Shown piece after piece: positions 42,666-52,295 of a stretch of DNA of 64,000 nucleotides (the stretch's first letter is position 1; each line of letters opens with the position of its first letter). The DNA is from Streptomyces sp. NBC_00433 (GTDB lineage Bacteria > Actinomycetota > Actinomycetes > Streptomycetales > Streptomycetaceae). Below the pieces are notes generated by a model that ran no database searches, had not been told where the DNA came from, and was given only the letters and a program-made list of their open reading frames with translations. The stretch spans positions 4,122,001 through 4,186,000 of the forward strand of contig CP107926.1 of the NCBI GenBank assembly GCA_036015235.1, written 5' to 3'. A program made the position numbers and the translations under genes.

Positions 42666-43361
42666 CTACGCGAATTCCTTGAGCAGCCGGTCCGCCAGCG
42701 CCGCGGCGGAATGCGGATTCTGCCCGGTGAGAAGATTGCGGTCCTCGACCGTGTAGGGCTTCCATATCTCGCCCCGGCTGAATTCGACGCCGACCTTCTC
42801 CTTCAGCTCGTCCTCAAGGAGCCACTGCGTCTTGTCGGCCAGTCCGACGCCCTCTTCCTCGTCATTGGTGAAGCACGTGACGCGGTAGCCCTTGAAGGGC
42901 GACTCACCGTGGATCCTGGTGGCCAGCATCGCGGCCGGAGCATGGCACACGATCGCGAGCGGCCTGCCCGAGGCGAGCTGCGCGGTCAGGATCCGGCCCG
43001 CGTCGGCGTCCACGGACAGGTCCTGCATCGGGCCGTGCCCGCCGGGCAGGTACACCGCGTCGTAGTCCTCGACCCGCACGTCGGAGAGCTTCAGCGGCCG
43101 GCGCATCACCTCCGCGGAGCGGATGATCGCCTCCAGGTCGAGTGCCCCCTGCTCACCGCCCGCCATCGAGGGCCGCAGGCTCATCATGTCGACGTTCGGG
43201 GTGACCCCGCCGGGTGTGGCGACCACGACCTCGTGGCCGGCGTCGGTGAGCGCCTTGTAGGGGGCCGCGAACTCCTCGGCCCAATAGCCGGTGGCGTGCC
43301 TCGTACCGTCCTTCAACGTCAGATAAGTGGCTCCACTGACCACGAAAAGTAGTTTCGCCAT
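42666..43361 (-). CDS. DJ-1/PfpI-family protein (Hsp31-like)
   Basis: A 231-residue single-domain protein with the nucleophile elbow 'LAIVCHAPAAML' (Cys) and 'YLPGGHGPMQDL', typical of class I glutamine amidotransferase-like chaperone/glyoxalase III proteins. The ATG at 43361 is chosen. It probably repairs glyoxal damage or acts as a stress chaperone. Confidence 0.8.
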   Translation of the reverse strand: MAKLLFVVSGATYLTLKDGTRHATGYWAEEFAAPYKALTDAGHEVVVATPGGVTPNVDMMSLRPSMAGGEQGALDLEAIIRSAEVMRRPLKLSDVRVEDYDAVYLPGGHGPMQDLSVDADAGRILTAQLASGRPLAIVCHAPAAMLATRIHGESPFKGYRVTCFTNDEEEGVGLADKTQWLLEDELKEKVGVEFSRGEIWKPYTVEDRNLLTGQNPHSAAALADRLLKEFA

Positions 43362-43476
43362 TACGGAATCGCCTCCGCGTATTCGCCAGGTGGTTCGGGC
43401 GTACACCACTCCCCAGCGTAAGGACGCGTTCTGCCGGGCGCATGTGCGCGGCTTCCGGCCCCGTGTCCATGGTTCC

Positions 43477-43848
43477 TCAGGGCAGCAGGGAGACCTGGTA
43501 ATGGGCGATCTTCCAGCCGTCAGGCAGGCGCTTCAGCAGCAGGCTGAGGCTGACGGTCAGCGCGGGCCGGTCGGTGAAACCGAACTCGACGCTCTGGTAG
43601 CCGAGGACGAGGTCGTCGGCGAGCCGCCGGGTCTCCAGGATCCGGTACCGCGCGGTCATCCCCATCGGCTGGGAGTCGTAGTACGCGGCGATGCCCGGCC
43701 GTCCGACGCTGTAGGGGTGCAGCCCCTGGAAGATCGCGTCCTCGGTGAAACAGGCGGCGACCTGCTCCGGCTCGTGCGCGTCGACCGCCGCCTTCCACTC
43801 GTCCAGGACGCCGCGCAGGACCGCTTCGTTGTCCGTCGTACTGCTCAC
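43477..43848 (-). CDS. SgcJ/EcaC-type NTF2-fold protein
   Basis: A 123-residue NTF2-fold protein ('VLRGVLDEWKAAVDAHEPEQ', 'DGWKIAHYQVSLLP'). SgcJ/EcaC relatives occur in antibiotic clusters but also widely outside them; activity is unknown. The GTG start is 75 bases after the SDR stop on the same strand. Confidence 0.7.
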   Translation of the reverse strand: MSSTTDNEAVLRGVLDEWKAAVDAHEPEQVAACFTEDAIFQGLHPYSVGRPGIAAYYDSQPMGMTARYRILETRRLADDLVLGYQSVEFGFTDRPALTVSLSLLLKRLPDGWKIAHYQVSLLP

Positions 43849-43923
43849 AGGGCTCTCCTGCCGGTCGGTCGGATACGGGCGCGGGCCGGTTGCCGCGCCC
43901 CGGGTGCCCGGGGGCGGGGCGGG

Positions 43924-44643
43924 TCAGTGCCCGGCGCTCTGGCCGCCGTCGACGTGCGCGATCTCGCCGGTGACGAAGGGTGCCTGCTCCAGGTAGCGGA
44001 TCGCCCCGACGACGTCCTCGATCTCGCCCATCCGTTTGACCGGGTGGTGCGCGGCCAGGGCGCCGCCGGGATCCTCGGGGTGCATCGGGGTCCTGATGAT
44101 GCCGAGGGAGACGGTGTTCACCCGGATGCCGCGGGTGGCGTACTCGATCGCCAGCGCCTTGGTGACCGCGTTCAGGCCGCCCTTGGTCAGCGACGCGAGC
44201 CCGCTGGTGGACTCGGCCTCGGCCTGGTCGACCAGGCTGGTCGAGATGTTCACGACATGCCCGCCCCCGCCCCCTTCGCGGGAGAGCATCGCGGCGATCG
44301 CACCGCGCGTGACCTCGAAGAAGCCGCGCAGGTTGACCCCGACGACCGTGTCGAAGTCCTCGTCGGTGTAGTCGGTGAAGGGCTTGGCGACGAAGACGCC
44401 GGCATTGTTGACCAGCGTGTCGATCCGGCCGAACCGCTCCATGGCAGCCTCGACGACCCGCGCGCCGCCACCCGGCTCCGCCAGGTCCCCGGCCACGGCG
44501 AGCACCTCGGGGTCCCCGGACCCCTCGATGGAACGCGCGGCCGCGGTGACCGCATAGCCCAGCCCGCGGTAGGCCTCGACCAGCGCCGCACCGATCCCCC
44601 GCGAGGCCCCGGTGACGACAGCGACTTTCCGAACGGTATCCAC
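43924..44643 (-). CDS. SDR-family oxidoreductase lacking the catalytic Tyr
   Basis: A 239-residue short-chain dehydrogenase fold: 'VVTGASRGIGAA' NAD(P)-binding motif, 'VNNAGVF' and Ser of 'NISTSLV'. The YxxxK motif reads A-S-L-T-K ('SGLASLTKGGL'), so Tyr is absent while Lys is kept. Such proteins may be inactive, regulatory, or use another base. GTG at 44643 has GGGAGGA upstream. It precedes the SgcJ-like gene. Confidence 0.75.
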   Translation of the reverse strand: MDTVRKVAVVTGASRGIGAALVEAYRGLGYAVTAAARSIEGSGDPEVLAVAGDLAEPGGGARVVEAAMERFGRIDTLVNNAGVFVAKPFTDYTDEDFDTVVGVNLRGFFEVTRGAIAAMLSREGGGGGHVVNISTSLVDQAEAESTSGLASLTKGGLNAVTKALAIEYATRGIRVNTVSLGIIRTPMHPEDPGGALAAHHPVKRMGEIEDVVGAIRYLEQAPFVTGEIAHVDGGQSAGH

Positions 44644-44893
44644 CCCCGATTCCTCCCCCGCCCACCCCCACCCCATCGCCCACCACCCGCCATGTCACCC
44701 CACCGCCACACACCTGCCCGGCGTACGGGTCTGCGACCCGGTGAGCGGGAGCCGTGTCGGGGGCCGGGCCGGGCGCCCTTGTCGGGGTCGCTGACCAGGT
44801 GTAAGGCTGCACCCCCGGCGCCCCGGCGCGAGGGGCGGCGCCGCCGTACGCGTACCGGTCCGATCCGACGGCTCGACGGAAGGAACGATCCCG

Positions 44894-45886
44894 ATGGGCG
44901 AGACAGAGCCGCAAAGCCACGCCGACTGCTGCGCTCCCGGACGCGCGGCCGCACCGCTCGGCCCGGCCCGCACCGCGCCGCCGGAAATGGCCCTGCTGCC
45001 GCTCACCGCGGCCGCCCCCGCCGCGACCGCCGCACCCCCGGTCTCCCTCCCCGGCGGCACCTTCCTGATGGGCACCGACGATCCCGAGGGCTTCCCCGCC
45101 GACGGCGAGGGACCGGTGCGGTCCGTCACGCTGCGGCCCTTCCGGATCGACGCCCACGCCGTCAGCAACGACCGGTTCGCCGCCTTCATCGCCGACACCG
45201 GCCACGTCACCGAGGCCGAGCGCTACGGCTGGTCGTACGCCTTCGCCCGGTTCCTGCCCGCCGCCGTCCGCCGGGGTGCGCCGCGGCCGGACGGGGCGCC
45301 GTGGTGGTGCGGGGTGCGGGGGGCGAGCTGGCGAGAGCCCTTCGGGCCCGGCAGCGGCCTGGCGGGGATCGGAAGCCACCCCGTGGTGCACGTGTCGTGG
45401 ACGGACGCGGCCGCCTTCGCGCGGTGGGCCGGCGGGCGGCTGCCGACGGAGGCGGAGTGGGAGTTCGCCGCGCGCGGCGGCCTGGAGCAGGCCAGATACG
45501 CGTGGGGCGACGAGCTGACGCCGGACGGGAAGCACCGGTGCAACATCTGGCAGGGCACCTTCCCGACCCGCAACACCGCCGAGGACGGCTACGAGGGCAC
45601 CGCGCCTGTGAACGCCTTCGCACCGAACGGCTTCGGCCTGTACAACACGGCAGGGAACGTCTGGGAATGGTGCGCGGACTGGTGGACCACGGACCACCCG
45701 GCGGGGCGGCGCAGCAATCCGGCGGGACCGCGTACGGGCAGCTCGCGGGTCATGCGCGGCGGCTCGTACCTGTGCCACCGGTCGTACTGCAACCGCTACC
45801 GGGTCGCCGCCCGCACGTCGAACACACCCGACTCCACGACCGGCAACCTCGGCTTCCGCTGCGCCTACGACGCCGCCCCTTCGTGA
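44894..45886 (+). CDS. Formylglycine-generating enzyme
   Basis: A 330-residue FGE/SUMF1-type protein that oxidises a Cys in sulfatases to formylglycine using copper and O2. The two copper-binding Cys lie in 'RGGSYLCHRSYCNRYRVAAR' (Cys294, Cys299). The structural blocks 'GGRLPTEAEWEFAARGG' and 'NTAGNVWEWCADWW' are intact. No sulfatase gene is visible in the window; in many bacteria FGE and sulfatases are unlinked. Confidence 0.9.
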   Translation: MGETEPQSHADCCAPGRAAAPLGPARTAPPEMALLPLTAAAPAATAAPPVSLPGGTFLMGTDDPEGFPADGEGPVRSVTLRPFRIDAHAVSNDRFAAFIADTGHVTEAERYGWSYAFARFLPAAVRRGAPRPDGAPWWCGVRGASWREPFGPGSGLAGIGSHPVVHVSWTDAAAFARWAGGRLPTEAEWEFAARGGLEQARYAWGDELTPDGKHRCNIWQGTFPTRNTAEDGYEGTAPVNAFAPNGFGLYNTAGNVWEWCADWWTTDHPAGRRSNPAGPRTGSSRVMRGGSYLCHRSYCNRYRVAARTSNTPDSTTGNLGFRCAYDAAPS

Positions 45887-46090
45887 AGCCCTGTCACGGC
45901 AGTACGAACCCGGCGACAAATCCGCCGGTACGCGTCCGGCCTGTCCAGCGGCTCCACCGGCCGCCGCGCGAGCGGGGTGGCAACCTCTACCACCAGATGA
46001 CGCCCGGGTACGAGATCGGGGAGCTCGACCACGACCCGACGCAGAGCGCGTCCGAGCGCTGACCCGCGGACGTCCGCGGGGGTCCACCGC

Positions 46091-47197
46091 TCAGGAGGCG
46101 TCACCCGCGCCCGCCGGTGCCTGGGACTCCTGCTCCCGCAGCGTCCGCTCGACCGCGTCCCGTACGCGCGCGTCCTCCCGCTGCCTGGCGCGGGCGCGGC
46201 CGCGGCGGACGAGGAGCAGCGTGGCCACGGCGGCGGCGGCCAGGAGCACGACCAGCAGCGTCAGCGTCCAGGGGACGGCCCAGCCGTGGGCGGTGGCCGC
46301 GACCGGCTTCAGCGCGGACGTGGAGCCGGACGCGTCGGTCAGCAGCGGCGTCAGCGTCACGGTCGCGGCCAGCCGGAATCCGGGGGCCACACCGTGGACG
46401 GGCACCTTCACCTTCCAGCTCTCGCCGGGCAGCAGGGCCGGCGGCGCGGCGACGCCCTTGGCGTCGGCCTTCAGCCGGCCGAACGGGCCGGACAGGGAGA
46501 CCGCCTGGCGGGCGGACAAGGTGGCATTGCCGGTGTTGTGGATCGTGTACGTGACCGTCGCGTCGCCGGCGGCGAAGGGGTTGGCGGTGCCGCTGTAGCC
46601 GACGTGCAGGTTCTCGACCTTCAGGGCCGGCTTGAGGTCGCCGCTGACCCGCAGCGCGATCTTGATGCCCAGGCGGCGGTCGACGGTGATGCCCTGCGCG
46701 GCGTCGGGCTGCTTGAGCGAGGTGAGGATGCCGCCCACGTAGTCGCCGGGCGTGGCGTTGGCGGGGACGGTGACGGTGAAGGGGACGTCGGCGGACTTCC
46801 CGGGCTGGACGACGACGCTCTCGCGCTCGGGGCGGGACCAGGCGCCGACCCCGACGGACTTCTTGTCCCGGGTGACCAGGTCGAGCTGGCCGGTGGCCGT
46901 GGTGAAGCCGTCGGCGGCGTAGACGGTGAGGGCCAGCGGCTCCGTGCCGTGGTTGGCCACCGTCATGGTGTCCTTGATCGCGCCGCCGGGGTTGATGCTG
47001 TAGCCGAAACTGGACCGGTCGGCGCCGTACGTGTTGGCCGCCGTCCTGACCGTCCAGCTGACATCGCCGCCGGCGGCCCGCGCGGCGCCGGCGGTGAGGC
47101 CGGCGAGCGTGGTAGCGAGGGCGACGAGCAGCGCCAGGACGGCGGTACGGACGAGGGCGCGGGCGGTGGTCGCGCGGCGCGTGGGGGACGGGTGCAT
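46091..47197 (-). CDS. WxL-interacting/DUF916-type surface protein
   Basis: A 368-residue protein with a Sec signal (about 15-42), two beta-sandwich domains (DUF916-like, about 45-170, 'SSFGYSINPGGAIKDTMTVA'; then 175-300), one C-terminal transmembrane helix (about 308-330) and a basic cytoplasmic tail. It resembles wall-bound WxL-peptidoglycan domain proteins, so it is likely an anchored surface adhesin or wall-binding protein. It lies 190 bases beyond the phosphatase gene on the same strand. Confidence 0.7.
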   Translation of the reverse strand: MHPSPTRRATTARALVRTAVLALLVALATTLAGLTAGAARAAGGDVSWTVRTAANTYGADRSSFGYSINPGGAIKDTMTVANHGTEPLALTVYAADGFTTATGQLDLVTRDKKSVGVGAWSRPERESVVVQPGKSADVPFTVTVPANATPGDYVGGILTSLKQPDAAQGITVDRRLGIKIALRVSGDLKPALKVENLHVGYSGTANPFAAGDATVTYTIHNTGNATLSARQAVSLSGPFGRLKADAKGVAAPPALLPGESWKVKVPVHGVAPGFRLAATVTLTPLLTDASGSTSALKPVAATAHGWAVPWTLTLLVVLLAAAAVATLLLVRRGRARARQREDARVRDAVERTLREQESQAPAGAGDAS

Positions 47198-47388
47198 TTC
47201 GGGTTCTCCTGGCGTGGGGAGGGCGGGGCGGGCACCCGCGGGTGCCCGCCCCGCCCGGTGGCCGCGGACGCGCCGGCCGCCCGGGGCGGATCGTCGGCCG
47301 CCGGGCGGGCCGGCGGCCCGCAGTGTGCCGAGCGGCTCAGTTGCCGGGCCCCTCAGCGCGGTTGCTCAGTTGTTCAGCTGCTCGGTGC

Positions 47389-49365
47389 TCAGCTGCTCAG
47401 CGCGGTGATCGTGAGAGTGGCCTGGTAGCTGCCCTTCTCGACGCTGTCCGGGATCTTCAGGCTGAGGTCGGCGCCGACCTTCGCCGTACCGCGGGCGTGG
47501 CCCTGGCCGGCGGAGCCGAGGCCCCGCGAGACCGAGAGGCCCTTGCCCTGGTCGGTGTAGCCCGACAGGACCGTGTCGCCGGCCTGCGCGCCCGCGCCGG
47601 CCTGCAGCACACGCGGGGACCAGCCGAGGTAGGAGCCGGAGAAGGTCTTGCCGGCGTCCCGGAAGTCGCTCACGCCGGCCGAGATCGACCAGGGCGCCAG
47701 CGAACGGCGGGTGTCGGAGACGGAGATCGGGTTGATCTTGCCGCTCGCCTCGAAGTGGTCGCCGCCCTGCTCGACAGCGGTACCGAGGTCGACCAGGCCG
47801 TTGTTGCCGTCGATCGTCCAACCGAACTCGCCCGGGGCGGCGTTCGGCACGTTGACCTGGATGTCCTGGCCGTCACCGTGGTAGTTGTGCACGGTGAAGT
47901 CGTCGACGATGGAGCCGACGGGCTGGGCCTCGGTGGTGTTGTTGCACCAGTTGCCCTTCTCCACCGCCGAGTTCGGCGCGGCGCAGGTGCCACTGCGGAC
48001 GTTCTGGACCACGAGCTGGTCGTTGCGCACCTGGACCTTGACGTAGGTGCGGACGTGCTCCTGGTTCTGGACCGAGTTGTACCAGTAGCTGCCCGGGTTC
48101 AGCGGGTCGGCGCCGTTGCCGGCACCGCTCGTGCCGCTGCTGTCGGGCTTGGTGATGTCGTAGTACTTCGAGCCCGAGGAGGAGTTCGCCGTCACGTAGA
48201 TGACGCCGCCGGGGCCCGGGTACAGCTGGGCCTCGCCGGGCTGCTCGTCCGGGTTGGCCTTCTGGCCGTTCTTGATCTCGTAGCTGCGCGAGTAGCTGTG
48301 GTCGTGGCCCTGGAGGACCAGGTCGACGCCGAGCTTCGAGAACGTCGTCGGGAAGTCGACCCGCCGGACCTTGTTGTCCGAGTCCTGGGCGTGGTCGGCC
48401 GGCGAGTAGATCGAGTGGTGGTAGGTCAGGACCTTCCACTTCGCCTCGGAGCCGTGCTTGTTGATGACGTCGGTGACGTAGGCGAGGTGCGCCGCGTCAC
48501 CGCCGCCGCCCTGCGCGGTGGCGTAGCTGTTGCTGTTGAGGTCGATGAACAGCACATCCTTGTAGATGTACCAGTAGTCACCGCCCGAGGAGTTCGACGC
48601 CGGGTCGCCGTTGGAGTAGTACGCCCCCGACTTGTCGGTGTTCGGGGTGGCGAAGTGCTGCTCGTAGGCCTTGCCGCCGACGTCGTGGTTGCCGATGGTG
48701 GCCGCCCACGGGTACTGGCGCAGCTTGTCGGGCCCCAGGAAGGAGTTCCACTGCGACTCGTTGTTGGCGCTCTCGACCTGGTCGCCGCCGGACACCAGCA
48801 GTTCGGCGTTCGGGTTGGCCGCCAGGGCGACGTCGAGGGTGTCCTTCCAGCCGGCGCCGTCCTCGGCGGTGTCGCCGGACGAGCCGATCTGCGGGTCGCC
48901 GAAGAACAGGAAGTCGTAGTTGCCCTCGAAGTCCTGCGTCTTGAACGAGTACGCGGCCGACCAGCTGCCCTCGCTGCCGACGCGGTACGAGTACGCCGTC
49001 TGCTCCTTGAGGTTGGTGATCGTCGCGTGGCGGTTGAAGCCGCCGCTGGCGGCGATGTTGGCCGTGCCGCTCGCGGCGAAGGTCGCGGCGTCGGCCGGGA
49101 ACTCGCCGTTCACGACCGAGGCGGTCGGGGCGACCTGGAGCTGCTGCGCCGTGTCGGCCGAGGAGTACCAGCTGACGGTGCGCTGCGTCTCGTTGGCGCC
49201 CACGCCGAGGATGACGCCGGTGATCGCGGTGGGCTCCGCGGCGGCGGCGGGCGACACCAGGCCGCCGCCCAGCGCCACGGTCAGGCCCAGGAGCACCGCG
49301 GTGGTCCCGGTGGCCACCCGGCGCCGCACAAGCTCGGCGGCCTGTGTCGAGGGTCTCGATTTCAT
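47389..49365 (-). CDS. Secreted purple acid phosphatase/metallophosphoesterase
   Basis: A 658-residue secreted protein. Signal peptide about 20-45; a fibronectin-III-like domain; then the metallophosphatase domain with 'FFGDPQIG', 'SGGDQVES', 'TIGNHDVG', 'TYHHSIY' and 'QGHDHSYSR' metal ligands. A C-terminal beta-domain of about 180 residues with one Cys pair probably binds polymer or wall. It hydrolyses phosphate esters outside the cell. The ATG at 49365 starts the signal; upstream ATGs would displace it. Confidence 0.85.
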   Translation of the reverse strand: MKSRPSTQAAELVRRRVATGTTAVLLGLTVALGGGLVSPAAAAEPTAITGVILGVGANETQRTVSWYSSADTAQQLQVAPTASVVNGEFPADAATFAASGTANIAASGGFNRHATITNLKEQTAYSYRVGSEGSWSAAYSFKTQDFEGNYDFLFFGDPQIGSSGDTAEDGAGWKDTLDVALAANPNAELLVSGGDQVESANNESQWNSFLGPDKLRQYPWAATIGNHDVGGKAYEQHFATPNTDKSGAYYSNGDPASNSSGGDYWYIYKDVLFIDLNSNSYATAQGGGGDAAHLAYVTDVINKHGSEAKWKVLTYHHSIYSPADHAQDSDNKVRRVDFPTTFSKLGVDLVLQGHDHSYSRSYEIKNGQKANPDEQPGEAQLYPGPGGVIYVTANSSSGSKYYDITKPDSSGTSGAGNGADPLNPGSYWYNSVQNQEHVRTYVKVQVRNDQLVVQNVRSGTCAAPNSAVEKGNWCNNTTEAQPVGSIVDDFTVHNYHGDGQDIQVNVPNAAPGEFGWTIDGNNGLVDLGTAVEQGGDHFEASGKINPISVSDTRRSLAPWSISAGVSDFRDAGKTFSGSYLGWSPRVLQAGAGAQAGDTVLSGYTDQGKGLSVSRGLGSAGQGHARGTAKVGADLSLKIPDSVEKGSYQATLTITALSS

Positions 49366-49396
49366 CAGTTCTCTGTTCCTTCTGCGTACAGACGTA

Positions 49397-49417
49397 CTTG
49401 ACGTGCGGACCGTCAAG
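49397..49417. promoter_or_regulatory. Inverted repeat CTTGACG-N7-CGTCAAG in the phosphatase leader
   Basis: Perfect 7-bp arms, 32 bases upstream of the phosphatase start. On the coding strand, about 20 bases further upstream, GTTAACCGGGC resembles one unit of a PHO box, but no second unit is clear. An operator or leader hairpin is likely. Confidence 0.4.
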
Positions 49418-49501
49418 CTCTCAGCGCCCGGTTAACCGACGCTAAATACAGTCTTTGCGATATCTAAACTCTTCGGTGGTCAAAAAAATACTGATAAGGA
49501 A

Positions 49502-50707
49502 TCAGATGCCGAAGGTCCTCTGCAGGAACCACACGAGCCCCATGACGAACACGCCCGCCGAAATCACCCCGGTCGCCCGCAGCCCCATGGCGGGCGACCG
49601 GTGCCGCAGCAGCATGAGCACCGGGAAGACGAGCGCGATAAGGGCCAGTTGGACGGCCTCGATGCCGACGTTGAAAACCACCAGCGACCACAGCAGGGTC
49701 CACGAGAAGGCGCTGTCGATGCCGAGCGCCCCCGCGAAGCCCAGGCCGTGCACGAGCCCGAAGCAGAAGACCACCCCGAGCCGGGTCCAGCCGGCACGGT
49801 CCAGGCCGAAGTGTCCGTCCGACGCCTCCAGGTCCGTGGCCCGGCCGCCGTGCCGCCACAGCCGCCACAGATACCAGCCGGCGACCACCGCGATCGACAG
49901 CGCGATGACCGGCTCCACGACCGCGGACGGCACGTCGACCAGCCCGAGCGCGGCGAGCATGAGCGTCACCGAGTGCGCCAGGGTGAAGCTGGTCGCCGCG
50001 AGCACGACCTCGCGCAGCCGTCGCGACCCCGCGATGAGCGCCAGCAGGAAGAGGATGTGGTCGGTACCGGTGAGCAGGTGCTCCGTGCCCAGCCGGAAGA
50101 ACTCCCAGAACCGCTCGTACCACGTCTGGTGGGTGGAGAAGGTCGGGTGCGCGGCGTCCAGCGCGGCGCTGCCCTTACGGCCGTCGACGTCGTAGGTGAC
50201 GATCGTCCTGGTGCCGGTGACGTACTTCTCCGCGTCGGGGAAGAGCCCGCTGCGCACCTCGTGGTCCACGCCCTGCTCCGGACAGGTCCAGCCGAGCAGC
50301 AGGTTCGCGTACGGGACACCCTGCCTGCGGCCCAGGGTGAAGCCGCCGGACTGCTCCGGGGTGCAGGCCCGGCCCTGCGAGGTCACCGAGAAGCGGGCGC
50401 GGACGTACTCGACGGCCGCCTTCCTGTGGGCGTCGAGGGCCGCGACCTGGGCCTTGGCGTCCCCGGCGTCGAAGGCGTCGGTGCCCGCGCGGAAGAGCGC
50501 GTCGTCGTGCCCGGCGTCGGCGGCGGACACGACGTAGAGGTCGTACTCGACCTCCAGCTTCGTCCAGAGGCGGCCGTCGTCGCCACGGGTGACGTCGACG
50601 TAGACCACCGAACTGAAGCCGTGCGCGGACGCCGGCTGCGCCAGGCCCACGAAGACGGCCAGCGCGGCGAGGACCGTGACGAGGCCGAGTCGTATTCGGG
50701 GTGACAC
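49502..50707 (-). CDS. HupE/UreJ-type membrane protein
   Basis: A 401-residue protein: N-terminal signal-like helix and an extracytoplasmic domain of about 190 residues, then six to seven membrane segments with 'TEHLLTGTDHILFLLALIAG' and 'SFTLAHSVTLMLA', 'CFGLVHGLGFAGAL'. These His/Asp motifs are typical of HupE/UreJ nickel/cobalt permease-like proteins. GTG at 50707 follows AAGGAG exactly. Likely a metal-related membrane protein. Confidence 0.75.
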   Translation of the reverse strand: MSPRIRLGLVTVLAALAVFVGLAQPASAHGFSSVVYVDVTRGDDGRLWTKLEVEYDLYVVSAADAGHDDALFRAGTDAFDAGDAKAQVAALDAHRKAAVEYVRARFSVTSQGRACTPEQSGGFTLGRRQGVPYANLLLGWTCPEQGVDHEVRSGLFPDAEKYVTGTRTIVTYDVDGRKGSAALDAAHPTFSTHQTWYERFWEFFRLGTEHLLTGTDHILFLLALIAGSRRLREVVLAATSFTLAHSVTLMLAALGLVDVPSAVVEPVIALSIAVVAGWYLWRLWRHGGRATDLEASDGHFGLDRAGWTRLGVVFCFGLVHGLGFAGALGIDSAFSWTLLWSLVVFNVGIEAVQLALIALVFPVLMLLRHRSPAMGLRATGVISAGVFVMGLVWFLQRTFGI

Positions 50708-50890
50708 AGTGCTCCTTTTGCTGCTGCTTTGCCTGCCTGCGCACCGTGCACGTATCAGATGAACGGAATGGCTTGTCATGGCGAACGCTGGAAAAACAAG
50801 CGCGCGAAGGGCCCTCCCGGGGTGAACACGGCGGCATGCGGCATAGCAGGATGGCGCCATACCCCCCTGCCACTACTTCGGAGGACGAAC

Positions 50891-51565
50891 GTGTTGCGCC
50901 CCTCGCTTGCGGCTGCCGTCACGCTGGCCGCGGCCGTCGCACTGGCCACCGGATGCGGTGCCGGCGACGACTGGTCGAAGCCTCATGCCAGGCCGTCCGC
51001 CGTCGGCGCCCTCGGCCCCGGCTTCATCGACCGCTCCGACCCGCCAGGCCCGGAGGCGACGGCCACACCGGAACCGGGTTCGTGGGAGGGGGTCAGCCCG
51101 TCGAAGGGCTACCGGGTGGTGCTGGTCACCTCGGGCACCGACCGCCCGACGGCCGCACTGGTGAAGGCGGTCAAGGACTGGGCGTCCGAGGAGCACGTCT
51201 CGCTCCGGACGGTGACCGCCAAGGGCGGGCTCGACCTGCTGCCCGCGGTCACCGAGGCCATGGACATGCACCCCGACCTGATCGTCAGCGCCGGCAACGA
51301 CATGATCGACCCGCTGGCCACCGTCACCCCCAACCACCTGTCCCAGCAGTTCCTGGTGGTGGGCGCGGAGTTGGCCGAGCCGACGCACAACGTCACCGCC
51401 GTGGACTGGTCCGGCGCGTCCTTCCGCGGGGAGGGGCTGGGGATGTCCTCGACGTACGACGCGGCGTCCTTCACGCCGGAGCGGTGCGCGGCGTCGATAC
51501 GGGCGGGGGTGGCGGCGGTGCTCAACGAGCTGACGGGCATCGTGCTGTGGCTGGACAAGGTCTGA
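50891..51565 (+). CDS. BMP-family-like lipoprotein
   Basis: A 224-residue lipoprotein: signal with lipobox 'ATGC' (Cys ~22). The mature part 'YRVVLVTSGTDRPTAALVKA', 'MDMHPDLIVSAGNDMIDPL' and 'LVVGAELAEPTHNVTAVDW' resembles periplasmic binding-protein-like basic membrane proteins that bind nucleosides or sugars. It is short for the family (one lobe). GTG at 50891 has GGAGGA upstream. Confidence 0.7.
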   Translation: MLRPSLAAAVTLAAAVALATGCGAGDDWSKPHARPSAVGALGPGFIDRSDPPGPEATATPEPGSWEGVSPSKGYRVVLVTSGTDRPTAALVKAVKDWASEEHVSLRTVTAKGGLDLLPAVTEAMDMHPDLIVSAGNDMIDPLATVTPNHLSQQFLVVGAELAEPTHNVTAVDWSGASFRGEGLGMSSTYDAASFTPERCAASIRAGVAAVLNELTGIVLWLDKV

Positions 51566-51617
51566 GCCGAGCCCCGGCGGGGCGCGGCCCCGCGCGACAT
51601 CGGCGCCCCCCGCAGCC

Positions 51618-51654
51618 GGAAGGGCCGCCCGGCGATCGGCCGGGCGGCCCTTCC
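51618..51654. terminator. Strong bidirectional terminator hairpin
   Basis: Perfect 16-bp stem GGAAGGGCCGCCCGGC (51618-51633) with its complement (51639-51654), between two convergent genes. Confidence 0.85.
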
Positions 51655-51680
51655 GCGGTCGCGCGCGCGACTGGCGCGTC

Positions 51681-52034
51681 TCAGAGGCGGCCTTCCCGGG
51701 TGTAGTGCTCGCCCACCTGCTGCTGGTAAGCGGCGTCACTGAGGTGCCGGTCCTCGTCGAACTCGGGGGAGTTCTTGATCTGGTCCTTCGTCAGGTCGAC
51801 GAAGACCTTCTGCTCGGCGGCGTCGATCGCCCGCACGGTCCCCGCGGGGAGCAGGACGTGCTTGCCGAAGATCCACACGCCGACGTCGACCACCAGGTAG
51901 GCGGCGTCGACCTCGTCCGAGTGCTTGTCGACCTTGCCGATGTGGCCGTCGGTCGCCTCGACCTTGTAGCCGGCGAGGTCGCCGCCCGCGCTGTAGCCGG
52001 ACGTCTCCTGGTAGCCCCAGATGTTGTCGCTCAT
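51681..52034 (-). CDS. PRC-barrel domain protein
   Basis: A 117-residue PRC-barrel protein ('GYKVEATDGHIGKVDKHSDE', 'AYLVVDVGVWIFGKHVLLPA'). Common in streptomycetes as small stress-induced cytosolic proteins; role unclear. GAAGGAG before the ATG. Confidence 0.85.
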   Translation of the reverse strand: MSDNIWGYQETSGYSAGGDLAGYKVEATDGHIGKVDKHSDEVDAAYLVVDVGVWIFGKHVLLPAGTVRAIDAAEQKVFVDLTKDQIKNSPEFDEDRHLSDAAYQQQVGEHYTREGRL

Positions 52035-52295
52035 GATGCGGCTCCTTCGTCGTTCGTTGCGGACTGGTGGTGCGCGAGGGCCGTCGCGTCCGATGGCCTC
52101 AGGTGACGCGCCCTCAACGCCTCGCGTGCCCGGCGGCCGTGACCACACACCTCGCCTGCCGCAGAAGTCACTTCCGCACCGCACAGGTCCGGCCACGCCC
52201 GACCGGTGCGAGGACGGGTGCGAGCCCGCCGGTGCGGGGTAGGCGACGGCACGACGCGGGGCGGGCCGACGCGCCGCACGAGGGAGAGTCAGCGA

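Noticed and set aside
49366-49501. PHO box for the purple acid phosphatase
   Set aside because: Only one unit (GTTAACCGGGC on the minus strand) resembles the consensus. No second 11-base unit follows convincingly.
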